Shown here piece after piece: positions 24,977 through 33,589 of a stretch of DNA of 33,592 nucleotides (positions are counted from its first letter, which is position 1; every line of letters starts with the position of its first letter). The DNA is from a bacterium. GTDB taxonomy: Bacteria; UBA6262; WVXT01. The position numbers were made by a program, and so were the translations under genes. Below the pieces are notes generated by a model that saw only the letters and a list, made by a program, of their open reading frames with translations, searched no databases and had not been told where the DNA came from. The DNA is taken from contig WVXT01000047.1 of assembly GCA_011773355.1 (NCBI GenBank), positions 35,949 through 69,540 on the forward strand, read 5' to 3'.

Positions 24977-25777
24977 CTATTCAGTGACTACCATTTCTAA
25001 CGGCAAGGGTCTTGCTTTTTGCTCCCTTTCAAATTTTTCGAAATAGACCGTCTCTTTTTCCCTTATCTCTTCCATTAGCTGAGAAATTGTGACGAGCTTA
25101 TATTTGTTTTTTTTCAATTCAGAAATGATTTTAGGAAGAGCCTTCAGAGTAGTATCCAATCCATTATGCAAAAGAATTATACCTTCATCTTCCGCTCCCG
25201 AAACCGTCCTTTGATAAATCGGTTTACTGGAGGGGCAGCCATAATCACCGGGATAGTCTGTCCACAGAATCATTTTGTACCCACTTAAGGTAGCAGTTAC
25301 AATTACCTTATTGCTATATCTCCCACCAGGTGGGCGAAAGAGATAAGTGTCTCTGCCGGTAATTTTCTTAATCACTATACGGGTTTTATCCAGTTCTTCC
25401 AGTATTTTTTCTTTAGAAAGTTTGGTTAGATCCGGATGACTATACGTATGGTTACCTATATCGTGTCCTGCCTTCCATATCTGTCTCAGTAGATATGGAT
25501 ACTTCTCCACCATTTTTCCAACTACAAAAAAAGTAGCCTTAACATCCTCTTTGTACAACATATCTAAAATTTTTGGCGTGGCCCTGGGATCCGGACCATC
25601 ATCAAAGGTAAGTGCTATCTCCTTAAACTCGCCTGGAAAGAAGGGAAGAGAACGAAGCTCCATTTCACTCTTCCGGGAGATGAGCGCTACCACTCCCGTA
25701 ATTAATAAGAAAGCCATAACCAGTATGACACGGTACCTCTTCTCCAGTAACTTATCTTTCAATTTCTTAATTATCAT
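24977..25777 (-). CDS. Membrane-anchored polysaccharide deacetylase (NodB domain)
   Basis: Carbohydrate esterase family 4 enzyme of 266 residues. One membrane helix (about 16-34) would place the domain outside the cytoplasm. NodB motifs are TFDDGPDPRAT (57-67), H110-T-Y-S-H114 as metal ligands, and FRPPGGRYSNK. The first Asp pair and both histidines are intact, so activity on GlcNAc or MurNAc residues of a cell wall or capsule polymer is likely; the exact substrate is unknown. The context (mltG, ruvX) is compatible with peptidoglycan. It overlaps thpR by four bases. Confidence 0.9.
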   Translation of the reverse strand: MIIKKLKDKLLEKRYRVILVMAFLLITGVVALISRKSEMELRSLPFFPGEFKEIALTFDDGPDPRATPKILDMLYKEDVKATFFVVGKMVEKYPYLLRQIWKAGHDIGNHTYSHPDLTKLSKEKILEELDKTRIVIKKITGRDTYLFRPPGGRYSNKVIVTATLSGYKMILWTDYPGDYGCPSSKPIYQRTVSGAEDEGIILLHNGLDTTLKALPKIISELKKNKYKLVTISQLMEEIREKETVYFEKFEREQKARPLPLEMVVTE

Positions 25778-26331
25778 TTCAGATTTACTTCCTCTATTAT
25801 CCTGTAAGTGGGTCCTTTAGAACTGAGTTGACTTTCCATAACCAGTATTCTGTCCACAGGAAATTCTCCCAGGTCATAACGTTCCCAATCCTCAATTTTT
25901 TTAACCAATTTTCCCCTACTCCTGGGAGACCTGACCCTGCCAATCGTTAAATGAGCAGAAAACTCTCTTTTCTCCCTGGCAAATCCTAAATGAGAAAGAT
26001 TTTCTTCAATTCTCTCACTTAAATTTTTAAGCTCCGCTTTCCCTTCAGTTACGCCAATCCACACTACCCGAGGAGACCTCAGATTGGGAAAACTTCCTAA
26101 ACCCCAAAGGTGAACCCTGAAACTGGAAATCCCTGAGACTGCAAGTTTTGATTTTTCAATTACTCCGGAAAGTTTGTCCTCGCTTACCTCACCGAGAAAT
26201 TTTAGAGTGATGTGGAGGTTTTTAGGCTCAACCCATTTGACATCCGGGTCTCCTTTCTTGAACTCCACCTGAATTTGTGCAATCTTTTCCCTCACTTCAC
26301 TGGATATTCCTATAGCAATAAAAGTTCTCAT
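25774..26331 (-). CDS. thpR: RNA 2',3'-cyclic phosphodiesterase (ThpR/LigT)
   Basis: A 2H-phosphoesterase of 185 residues opening RNA 2',3'-cyclic phosphates. Both HxT motifs are present: H40-I-T (LHITLKFLGEV) and H127-L-T (AHLTIGRV). The length is usual. It is the first gene behind the extended -10 promoter at 26371-26399. A four-base ATGA overlap joins it to the deacetylase gene. Confidence 0.94.
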   Translation of the reverse strand: MRTFIAIGISSEVREKIAQIQVEFKKGDPDVKWVEPKNLHITLKFLGEVSEDKLSGVIEKSKLAVSGISSFRVHLWGLGSFPNLRSPRVVWIGVTEGKAELKNLSERIEENLSHLGFAREKREFSAHLTIGRVRSPRSRGKLVKKIEDWERYDLGEFPVDRILVMESQLSSKGPTYRIIEEVNLK

Positions 26332-26370
26332 CCTTTTACGCTCCCGTAATCGTCGGCCCGTAATTTTTAA

Positions 26371-26399
26371 ATTATAACAGCATTCTTCACAAAAAGCAA
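26371..26399 (-). promoter_or_regulatory. Predicted extended -10 promoter upstream of thpR
   Basis: On the minus strand TGTTATAAT gives a full -10 with the TG extension. A weak -35, TTGCTT, lies 17 bases upstream. Transcription would start near 26364, 33 bases before thpR. The 205-base gap to queC is AT-rich and I see no convincing terminator in it. Confidence 0.65.
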
Positions 26400-26536
26400 T
26401 AAGTTTTTATACGAAAAAGAGAGTTTCAGGTGGGAGTCTATTATTAGTGGTGAGCGATACGTAGCGGAAGAATAGGAATTATAGACAGGAATTTAGAAAT
26501 TCAGTTAAGTATTATATTTAAACAATTTATATAATT

Positions 26537-27232
26537 CTAAACATCACTACCACTTTTGTGGCATAAACTATCGGTCAAACCCGCTTCTTGGAAACCTTTG
26601 GCTCTCAATCTGCAAGCATCACACTGACCACAGGGCTCTTCTTCCCCCAGATAACAACTCCAGGTAAGTTCCAGGGGCACTTTTAGCCTTACTGCTTCTT
26701 CTACTATCTCCTTTTTGGTCATTCGAATCAAAGGAGTTTTTATCTCTATTTTGCCTCCTTTTATTGTCTTTTTTATGGCTACGTTAATTAGTTCCTGATA
26801 TGCTTTTATATATATCGCTGTTGTATCCGGATAGCCTGGATTATCTATCATATTTGCACCCATATAGATTGTCTCCGCGTCTACGACTTCAGCAAAACTC
26901 AAAGCCACACTAAGAAAAATGGTATTTCTTGCCGGTACATAAGTCGGGGGGATATCCCTGGCTATTTCTTCCATCTTTCTTCCCATAGGAACTTCTATGT
27001 CATCCGTCAGTGCCGAACCTCCTATCTGTCTTAAATCAATCTTAATCTTTTTAAAAATTGCCCCGGCTTTCTCAGCTATTCTTCTTGAACATTCCACCTC
27101 TTTGACATGTCTCTGCCCGTAGTCAAAACATAATGCGTAAGGGACATACCCATCTTCTATAGCTTTGTACAGGCAAATCGATGAATCGAGCCCACCGCTC
27201 AATAATACTACTGCTTTTTTGTTTTCTTCCAT
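26537..27232 (-). CDS. queC: QueC, 7-cyano-7-deazaguanine synthase
   Basis: ATP-dependent enzyme that makes preQ0 from 7-carboxy-7-deazaguanine for queuosine. It has 231 residues. The PP-loop is LLSGGLDSS (10-18), then CFDYGQRH (35-42), and the four zinc cysteines are C193, C201, C204 and C207 (CYLG...CGQCDAC). No queD, queE or queF is in the window. It follows pyrG by 33 bases, so it is probably co-transcribed with it. Confidence 0.95.
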   Translation of the reverse strand: MEENKKAVVLLSGGLDSSICLYKAIEDGYVPYALCFDYGQRHVKEVECSRRIAEKAGAIFKKIKIDLRQIGGSALTDDIEVPMGRKMEEIARDIPPTYVPARNTIFLSVALSFAEVVDAETIYMGANMIDNPGYPDTTAIYIKAYQELINVAIKKTIKGGKIEIKTPLIRMTKKEIVEEAVRLKVPLELTWSCYLGEEEPCGQCDACRLRAKGFQEAGLTDSLCHKSGSDV

Positions 27233-27265
27233 TTCATTCCCTTTTTTGCGCTGCTTATTATGAAT

Positions 27266-28864
27266 TTACATGCCTTTTTTCTTATTTAGGGAAGCTTTGA
27301 TGAATTCTCTAAACAAGGGGTGGGGCTTCGTCGGTCGGGACTTGAATTCGGGGTGAAACTGAACCGCTACAAACCAGGGGTGGTCTTTGAGTTCAACAAT
27401 TTCTGCCAGTCGTTTCTTCTCATATTCGCCAGTTACCAAAAGCCCTTTTGCTTTGAACCTGGGACGAAACTTATTGTTCAATTCATATCTGTGTCTATGT
27501 CTTTCAAATACTAATTTATTTTTATAGGCACGGAAAGCAAGAGATCCTTTCTTCACCCTGCACGGATAACTCCCCAGTCTCATAGTCCCACCTCTTCTAG
27601 ATATCTTCTTCTGTTCAGGAAGTAAATCGATAACTGGATAGGGCGTATCTGGTTCAAATTCTCTGCTATATGCTCCCTTCATTCCACAAACGCTTTGAGC
27701 AAAATCTATTACCGCGCACTGCAACCCCAAACAGATACCGAGAAAAGGAATCTTACCCTCGCGAGCAAATCTGCAAACTCTTACTTTCTCATCGACACCT
27801 CTCTCGCCAAATCCTCCAGGAACAAGTATTCCATCCACTCCTTCTAATCTTTTCTCCAATTTCTTGTCTTCTACATCAATGTACTTTATCTTTACTTTTA
27901 CGTTATTACTTAATCCTCCATGAACCAATGCTTCCCAGATACTCTTGTAGGTATCCTTAAGTTCGGTGTACTTTCCGGCAACACCAATTACCACATCCTC
28001 TTTCAAATTTGCTATCTTCTTAACGATTTCTTTCCATTTAGATAGATCGCTTCTCTTTTTTTCCAAACATAACATTTCCAATAAAATAGTATCCAGATTT
28101 TCTTTTTTTAGCATTAATGGGACTTCATAAATACTGGTAGAAACATCTCTTTCTTCCACAACTGCTTTTTCCTGAACACTACAGAATAAAGCTATCTTTC
28201 TTCTCAATTCATTTGTCAACGGTCTTTCAGTGCGGCAGACAATTATTTGCGGCTCAATTCCAATTTCTCTTAACTTGGCTACGCTCTGCTGCGTAGGCTT
28301 GGTCTTCATCTCCTCAGCTGCCTTAATGTAGGGCACAAGAGTAACGTGAACATAGCAAACATTTCCCTCACCTATATCCTGCTTAAATTGTCTGGCTGCT
28401 TCCAGAACAGGTAGTCCCTCGATGTCGCCTGTGGTCCCGCCAATTTCGGTGATTACTATATCGCAATCTTTCGATAACGCCTTGATGCGAGATTTAATCT
28501 CATCAGTAACATGAGGAATTACCTGAACTGTCTTGCCCAGGAAATCCCCTTTTCTTTCTTTATTAATAATTGCGTCGTAGATTACGCCACTGGTGATATT
28601 GTTTAGTTTCTTCAAATTAACATCCAGAAATCTCTCATAATGGCCCAAATCTAAATCGGTCTCCGCTCCATCTTCAGTAACAAAAACTTCTCCGTGCTGG
28701 AAAGGGCTCATCGTCCCAGGGTCTACGTTGAGATAAGGGTCTATCTTCAAGATATTTACTCTCAACCCACAACTTTTCAGTAAACATCCAATAGAGGCTG
28801 AGGTTATTCCTTTGCCTAACGAAGAGACTACACCGCCGGTGACGAAAACGTATTTAGTTGCCAT
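27266..28864 (-). CDS. pyrG: PyrG, CTP synthase
   Basis: Converts UTP to CTP using ATP and glutamine. It has 532 residues from the ATG at 28864. The synthetase domain has VTGGVVSSLGKGITSASIG near the start and SPFQHGEVFVTEDGAETDLD. The glutaminase domain has PGGFGERG, FLGICLGLQ with the nucleophilic Cys, and VQFHPEFKSRP with the catalytic His and Glu. A GTG at 28882 could extend it by six residues, but AAGGAAGG lies between the two starts and favours the ATG. It has its own promoter and a structured leader (separate entries). Confidence 0.96.
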   Translation of the reverse strand: MATKYVFVTGGVVSSLGKGITSASIGCLLKSCGLRVNILKIDPYLNVDPGTMSPFQHGEVFVTEDGAETDLDLGHYERFLDVNLKKLNNITSGVIYDAIINKERKGDFLGKTVQVIPHVTDEIKSRIKALSKDCDIVITEIGGTTGDIEGLPVLEAARQFKQDIGEGNVCYVHVTLVPYIKAAEEMKTKPTQQSVAKLREIGIEPQIIVCRTERPLTNELRRKIALFCSVQEKAVVEERDVSTSIYEVPLMLKKENLDTILLEMLCLEKKRSDLSKWKEIVKKIANLKEDVVIGVAGKYTELKDTYKSIWEALVHGGLSNNVKVKIKYIDVEDKKLEKRLEGVDGILVPGGFGERGVDEKVRVCRFAREGKIPFLGICLGLQCAVIDFAQSVCGMKGAYSREFEPDTPYPVIDLLPEQKKISRRGGTMRLGSYPCRVKKGSLAFRAYKNKLVFERHRHRYELNNKFRPRFKAKGLLVTGEYEKKRLAEIVELKDHPWFVAVQFHPEFKSRPTKPHPLFREFIKASLNKKKGM

Positions 28865-28888
28865 TTTGCCCTTCCTTTTCACCCTTCC

Positions 28889-28920
28889 CTCTCCCCTGAG
28901 GAGAGTGAAAATTAGGTTGA
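28889..28920. repeat. Degenerate CTCTCCCC hairpin repeat upstream of pyrG
   Basis: CTCTCC / GGAGAG (6-bp stem) is followed by a stretch ending in ATTAGGTTGAG. It looks like a decayed, opposite-orientation copy of the hairpin repeat at 29837-29874, whose outer part is a C-rich CCTCACCCCA-type sequence. It lies between the leader terminator and the pyrG ribosome site. Confidence 0.55.
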
Positions 28921-28927
28921 GTCAAAC

Positions 28928-28961
28928 AAAAAAGCCCTCCAGCCACTACTGCCAGAAGACT
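28928..28961 (-). terminator. Attenuator-like terminator in the pyrG leader
   Basis: On the minus strand an 11-bp stem forms between AGTCTTCTGGC (28961-28951) and the GC-rich arm ending at 28933, with four G-U pairs and a 7-base loop. A T-run (28933-28928) follows. It lies 34 bases after the predicted transcript start and 64 bases before the pyrG ATG, so it would stop transcription before the gene unless relieved. Confidence 0.65.
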
Positions 28962-28974
28962 CCATTGAATTAGT

Positions 28975-28995
28975 AGAATACCTTTTCTGTATTCT
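28975..28995 (-). promoter_or_regulatory. 5' hairpin of the pyrG leader
   Basis: AGAATAC (28995-28989) pairs perfectly with GTATTCT (28981-28975) around a 7-base loop. It forms the very start of the predicted transcript, just before the attenuator-like terminator, and could be a switch element or an RNA-stabilising stem. Confidence 0.5.
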
Positions 28996-29001
28996 TTTCA
29001 T

Positions 29002-29031
29002 ATATTACCTGTTCTTTTCCTCTTTTGTCAA
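29002..29031 (-). promoter_or_regulatory. Sigma-70 promoter of pyrG
   Basis: Minus-strand TTGACA (29031-29026), an 18-base spacer and TAATAT (29007-29002), directly after the hisF stop codon. The predicted start is near 28995. The start region is A-rich and does not read GGG, so the Bacillus-type poly-G reiteration mechanism is not evident. Confidence 0.85.
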
Positions 29032-29038
29032 GAAATTT

Positions 29039-29809
29039 CTAAGTTCTTACACTTATTCCTTTGCCCAGGAGATAATCTTTAACTTCTTTAATTTTATATT
29101 CTCCAAAATGAAAGACTGAGGCAGCAAGAACTGCATTTGCCTTTCCTTTAGTGACTGCCTCATAGAAATGTTCCAGTTTTCCCGCTCCTCCAGAGGCAGT
29201 CACGGGGATATCTACTGCCTCTGAAACAAGACGAGTCATCTCAATATCGTATCCATCCTTGGTGCCATCAGCGTCCTTGCTGGTTAAAAGGATCTCTCCT
29301 GCACCTAACTTTTCAACTCGCTTTGCCCATTCAACTACATCTAAACCTGTGGGCTCTTCTCCACCCATAATTAAAACTTCTAATCTTGGGCGAGAGCTAC
29401 CAGGAGGATTCTTCTTTCCATCAATAGCCACAACAACCCTTTCTTTGCCAAATTTTTCACTGGCTTCTTTGATTAAAGCAGGATTTTTAACTGCAGCTGT
29501 ATTGATAGAGACTTTATCCGCTCCCAGGTTAAAAAGAGCCTGCATATCCTCTAAATTTCTAATGCCTCCTCCTACACAAAAAGGCACAGTGGTTACCTCT
29601 TTTACCTCCTTTACCCAATCCAAACGCGTAGCCCTTGTTTCCACAGAAGCAGCGATATCCAAAAAAACAAGTTCATCTGCGCCCGCGCTACAGTAAGCAG
29701 AGGCTGCTTCCACCGGGTCGCGAGCATCTTTTAAATCAACAAACTTCACACCTTTAACCACTCTTCCATCCTTGATATCCAAACAGGGAATTACTTTTAT
29801 TGGCTTCAT
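29039..29809 (-). CDS. hisF: HisF, imidazole glycerol phosphate synthase cyclase subunit
   Basis: Barrel enzyme that, with the glutaminase HisH, closes the imidazole ring and releases AICAR. It has 256 residues. IPCLDIKDGRVVKG (7-20) carries the first catalytic Asp. FCVGGGIRNLEDMQ, KVSINTAAVKNP, SKDADGTKDGYD with the second Asp and VTASGGAGKLEHF are all standard. No other his gene is adjacent, so it is separated from any his operon. GAGGT lies upstream of the ATG. Confidence 0.96.
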   Translation of the reverse strand: MKPIKVIPCLDIKDGRVVKGVKFVDLKDARDPVEAASAYCSAGADELVFLDIAASVETRATRLDWVKEVKEVTTVPFCVGGGIRNLEDMQALFNLGADKVSINTAAVKNPALIKEASEKFGKERVVVAIDGKKNPPGSSRPRLEVLIMGGEEPTGLDVVEWAKRVEKLGAGEILLTSKDADGTKDGYDIEMTRLVSEAVDIPVTASGGAGKLEHFYEAVTKGKANAVLAASVFHFGEYKIKEVKDYLLGKGISVRT

Positions 29810-29836
29810 CGCTGTGTTATACCTCTTTCTCCACTT

Positions 29837-29874
29837 ACCCCCTCACCCCAGCCCTCTCCCCGCAGGGGAGAGGG
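29837..29874. repeat. CCCTCTCCCC hairpin repeat between purL and hisF
   Basis: CCCTCTCCCC (29852-29861) and GGGGAGAGGG (29865-29874) form a perfect 10-bp stem around GCA, preceded by a C-rich CCTCACCCCA stretch. No T-run follows on either side. It resembles a repeat type I have seen scattered in many bacterial genomes, and it fills most of the 78-base gap. Confidence 0.8.
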
Positions 29875-29887
29875 AGCTTTACCCATA

Positions 29888-32119
29888 CTATAATCTTGAG
29901 GGGATTGCCTTTCTCCAGGTATCACTTAATGTGATAAGAGGAAGATCAATTATCGTTTTTCCCTTGTATTGAATTACCAGTGTGTCTCCTGTGACATTAC
30001 CCAGAACTTGATATGGAACCGAATATCTTTTCAATATCTTTTCTAAAGTACTCAGTTTATCTTTATTCACAGAAACCACTATTCTGGAAGGCGCCTCTCC
30101 AAAAAGAATCTCGTCTATCTTTATGTCTTTGTTTTTCAACTCATCCAACTTTACCACTGCGCCCAGCATTTTGTCTGCGTTGGTGATACACGATTCAGCT
30201 AGGGTTACTGCCAATCCACCTTCCGAACAATCATGAGCAGAATTAATAATCCCTGACTCGATCGCTTCCAGGCATGCTGCTTGAACAGATTTCTCCATAT
30301 TTATATCTATCCGAGGATTGCCTTTCTTCTGCTTGTGCACCAAGTACAAATATTCACTACCGGAGAGGTCAGCTTTGTTTTCACCTAAAAGCACTACTAA
30401 ATCAGATTCATTCTTAAAATCCTGGGTAACATATTTATCTGCATCCTTTATCAACCCTACCATTCCCACTATAGGAGTAGGGTCTACCGCCCCCTTAGGA
30501 TTTTCATTATAGAAGCTTACGTTACCGCTGATAACAGGCGTATCTAAAGCTTTACATGCTGCAGAAAGCCCCTGTATACACTTGTCAAATTGCCAGTAAT
30601 TTTCAGGTTTCATGGGATTGCCAAAATTTAAACCATCAGTAATCGCCAACGGCCTCCCACCACTTGAGACTATATTTCTCGCTGCTTCAGCCACAGCCAT
30701 CATCGCTCCGTTATAGGGATTCAGATAGCAATACCTGCCATTACAATCTACGCTTATGGCTAAGGCCTTTTTAGTGCCCTTAACTTTAATCACCGCTGCA
30801 TCTGAACCTGGACCCACTGCTACTTGATCCTTATTTATAGCAGTAAATTTTTTATATGCTGATTCTTTGCTGGCAATAGTAGGAGAATCCATTAATTGCA
30901 ATAAGACTTTATTGAAGTCGTCTGGCACCTGTATGGATTCACGATCTAACTTTTGCGCCTCTTTCAAATAAGCAGGCTCGGCAACTTCTCTATCATAAAG
31001 AGGAGCTCTTTTGGTAAGGGCCTCTGCAGGAACTTGGCAAACCACCACCCCATTCTCCTTGACCCGCATCATTCTATCATCTGTTACTTTTCCAATTTTT
31101 ACTGCATCTATATTCCACTTTTTCAACGTATCCAAAGCCTTTTTTTCTTTGCCATCCTTTAAAATGGCCAGCATCCTCTCTTGAGATTCGGACAAGAGGA
31201 TTTCATAAGGTGTCATACCTTTTTCTCTCTGGGGAATTAGAGCAACATCTATTTCAATGCCTGTTCCTCCTCTGGTAGCTGTCTCACAGGAAGAACAGGT
31301 AAGTCCCGCTGCTCCCATATCCTGCATTCCCACGACAAGCCCCTTTTCTATCAATTCTAGGCAGGCTTCTCTTAAACGTTTTCCCAGTTCAGGATTACCA
31401 ATAGCCACTGCCGCTTTTTCAGAACCGGACTCCTCAGTAATTTCTTTGGAAGCAAAACTTGCTCCGCCTACACCATCTCTGCCTGTCTCTCCTCCTATAT
31501 AATATACGGGATTTCCTGTTCCGTATGCGGTACCTCTCACAATGTTATCATGCTTTACAATGCCCACAACAAAGGCATTAACTAAAGGATTGCCTTCGTA
31601 ACTTTCATCAAAATAAGTCTCGCCACCCACTGCATTAACCTCTGCGGTGTTGGCATAATGAGCCAATCCCCTGATAACTTCTTTAAACAAAAATTTAACT
31701 CTTTCGTTATCGAGACTTCCGAATCTCAGGGCGCCCAAACCTGCAACAGGCCTTGCTCCAGTGGTAAATATATCCCTTAAGCATCCGCCTATACCTGTGG
31801 CTGAAGCTTCAAAGGGTTCAACTGCCGAAGGATGATTGTGCGATTCTATTTTAAAGGCAACTCCTAAACCATCTCCTATGTCCACAATTCCTGAGTTTTC
31901 TTCGCCTGCGCCGACCAATACTTGTTTGCCTTTGGTGGGGAAGAGTTTAAACAACTTGCGTGAATTCTTATAGCTGCAATGCTCTGACCACATAGCTGAA
32001 AAAACGCCCAATTCGACAAAATTTGGAACTCTGCCAAGCAATTTTTTTATCTCATTAAACTCTTCTTCCGTAAGGCCCAAATTCTTTGCCAATTCTAGAT
32101 TAACGACCGGGGCTTCCAT
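29888..32119 (-). CDS. purL: PurL, phosphoribosylformylglycinamidine synthase subunit (small type)
   Basis: Purine synthesis enzyme converting FGAR to FGAM. The 743 residues match the PurL of the PurSQL complex, which lacks the fused glutaminase; purQ and purS are not in the window. Visible motifs are WSEHCSYKNS near the N terminus, FKIESHNHPSAVEPFEAS, GIGGCLRDIF and GGETGRDGVGGASFAS. In the second half are the duplicated ATP-binding folds with DGLNFGNP and HDCSEGGLAV. I choose ATG 32119 because GCGAGGT lies seven bases upstream; an in-frame ATG at 32146 is weaker. Confidence 0.95.
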   Translation of the reverse strand: MEAPVVNLELAKNLGLTEEEFNEIKKLLGRVPNFVELGVFSAMWSEHCSYKNSRKLFKLFPTKGKQVLVGAGEENSGIVDIGDGLGVAFKIESHNHPSAVEPFEASATGIGGCLRDIFTTGARPVAGLGALRFGSLDNERVKFLFKEVIRGLAHYANTAEVNAVGGETYFDESYEGNPLVNAFVVGIVKHDNIVRGTAYGTGNPVYYIGGETGRDGVGGASFASKEITEESGSEKAAVAIGNPELGKRLREACLELIEKGLVVGMQDMGAAGLTCSSCETATRGGTGIEIDVALIPQREKGMTPYEILLSESQERMLAILKDGKEKKALDTLKKWNIDAVKIGKVTDDRMMRVKENGVVVCQVPAEALTKRAPLYDREVAEPAYLKEAQKLDRESIQVPDDFNKVLLQLMDSPTIASKESAYKKFTAINKDQVAVGPGSDAAVIKVKGTKKALAISVDCNGRYCYLNPYNGAMMAVAEAARNIVSSGGRPLAITDGLNFGNPMKPENYWQFDKCIQGLSAACKALDTPVISGNVSFYNENPKGAVDPTPIVGMVGLIKDADKYVTQDFKNESDLVVLLGENKADLSGSEYLYLVHKQKKGNPRIDINMEKSVQAACLEAIESGIINSAHDCSEGGLAVTLAESCITNADKMLGAVVKLDELKNKDIKIDEILFGEAPSRIVVSVNKDKLSTLEKILKRYSVPYQVLGNVTGDTLVIQYKGKTIIDLPLITLSDTWRKAIPSRL

Positions 32120-32152
32120 TAAAAGACCTCGCTCCCTAACGGGCATTCACCG

Positions 32153-32192
32153 CGCCACATTGCATTCCAGCAACTTTTTATATCCTGTGGCG
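32153..32192 (-). promoter_or_regulatory. Possible structured leader upstream of purL
   Basis: On the minus strand CGCCACA (32192-32186) and TGTGGCG (32159-32153) form a 7-bp stem. Inside is a small TTGC/GCAA hairpin. It sits in the gap between the glutamate-synthase-like gene and purL. No known riboswitch consensus is apparent, and no promoter was found, so function is uncertain. Confidence 0.35.
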
Positions 32193-32218
32193 TTGCCTAT
32201 AGTATTGCCTATGGGAAA

Positions 32219-33589
32219 TCAATCTTCGAGGATTTCTTCTGCTTCTTTCTTATCGCATTCCATTATGTATTGGATGCCGCTTATTTCACTTGCCTCATGG
32301 GTTAAAGCAGCAATATCATTGCGTGAGACGTGTTCTAATGCGAATTTTCTTGCACCGCACATAATTTGTTTGACTCCCTGTTCGACCCTTTTCATATACG
32401 TATAGAATCCGATAGCGCCTGTGGGAATTGAGTCAAACTCACTACCAAATTTGCGACGAAGCTCTGAAGCAGTAATGAATATCTCATCTTTCGTTCGTCC
32501 AAAACGCGCCACGTATATCGGTACACTGCCTTCTTCTATCTTTTTTCCTATGTTTTTACCCACCATTGCAGCAGCAAGTGGAGCCCTGGCCATGCCAACC
32601 AGTTTGAAGTGCGGTGCCCCCAATGCCAAACCTTTAAACACCTGGTCTTCCATGGTAAATCCACCAGCGATTGCAACATCAGGAATATATTTTCCTCTCT
32701 TCGCTAACCTGTCTAGATATTGATAGAGAAGCGACCAGAGTTCAATGCCCGGCACGCCCCATTCATTCATCATTCTCCAAGGGCTCATTCCTGTTCCACC
32801 ACCGGCTGCATCTACAGTCAATAAATCGATTTTCGCTTCCGAAGCGCATTTTACCGCAAGAGCAAGGTCCATCGGTCTATAAGCGCCTGTTTTCAGAAAA
32901 ATATATTTTGCGCCTGCAGCCCTCAATTCTTCTACTCTCTTACAGAAACTTTCTTTTTCAACCATGCCAATCCTTGAGTGGCGTTCAAATTCCTGAAAAA
33001 CGTCGTGCTCGAAATCCTGTATAACCGCCGGGTCATAAGGATCGGGTAATATGATATATCCCCTGTCTTTTAGCATCTGGGCATGCTTTAGTTCCTTTAC
33101 CTTTACTTCGCCACCGATGTCTTTTGCACCTTGTCCCCATTTTAGTTCCACTACTTCAACACCTAATTTATCTATGGCATATTCATGCACCCCGAGCTTT
33201 GTATCTTCGACATTTGCCTGGACAACGATAGCACCGTAACCATCCCGCTGCCATTCCTTGAAGATCTTAATCCTTCTTTCCAGTTCCGGGGAGTGAATGA
33301 CTTTCCCCTTCTTCATTTTCGCGTCCCTGTCCATGCCGCATACGTTCTCTCCTATTGTAATTATTACACCCGAAAGTGCAGCGCCGACAGCAAGTCCTTC
33401 CCAGTTATTCTTGGCTATGGCTGTCGAGCCAAGTCCGGGAATAATAATAGGTATCCGCAATTTTATGCCTTTATCGTGTCCTATCCTCCGCTCCAGGTTA
33501 ACATTCGTGAATAGGGCCTTGTTGGAATCTGGCTCTATTCCATATGCACCTTTAAATGTGCCAAGCATTGTAAAGTGAGATAGGTCCAC
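32219..33589 (-). CDS. FMN-binding glutamate synthase-like protein (partial)
   Basis: Glutamate synthase alpha-barrel family protein related to the central GltB FMN domain (COG0069-type). The 456 residues seen include PIIIPGLGSTAIAKNN, VDAAGGGTGMSPWRMM and VGMARAPLAAAMVG, typical of the FMN barrel. GENVCGMD (80-87) takes the place of the canonical GEGG segment. The conserved cysteine set of a 3Fe-4S cluster is not obvious. The reading frame stays open past 33589 to the window edge, so the real N terminus is missing and the GTG there is probably internal. A role as a classical glutamate synthase is not assured. Confidence 0.8.
   Translation of the reverse strand: MDLSHFTMLGTFKGAYGIEPDSNKALFTNVNLERRIGHDKGIKLRIPIIIPGLGSTAIAKNNWEGLAVGAALSGVIITIGENVCGMDRDAKMKKGKVIHSPELERRIKIFKEWQRDGYGAIVVQANVEDTKLGVHEYAIDKLGVEVVELKWGQGAKDIGGEVKVKELKHAQMLKDRGYIILPDPYDPAVIQDFEHDVFQEFERHSRIGMVEKESFCKRVEELRAAGAKYIFLKTGAYRPMDLALAVKCASEAKIDLLTVDAAGGGTGMSPWRMMNEWGVPGIELWSLLYQYLDRLAKRGKYIPDVAIAGGFTMEDQVFKGLALGAPHFKLVGMARAPLAAAMVGKNIGKKIEEGSVPIYVARFGRTKDEIFITASELRRKFGSEFDSIPTGAIGFYTYMKRVEQGVKQIMCGARKFALEHVSRNDIAALTHEASEISGIQYIMECDKKEAEEILED

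Noticed and set aside
26400-26536. Terminator after queC
   Set aside because: Only a weak GAATTT/AAATTC stem without a T-run is present in this AT-rich gap.
28912-28965. 17-codon leader peptide in the pyrG leader
   Set aside because: The ATG at 28965 has no Shine-Dalgarno sequence, and the codons show no enrichment for a regulatory amino acid. A longer in-frame ATG at 29001 would lie upstream of the predicted transcript start.
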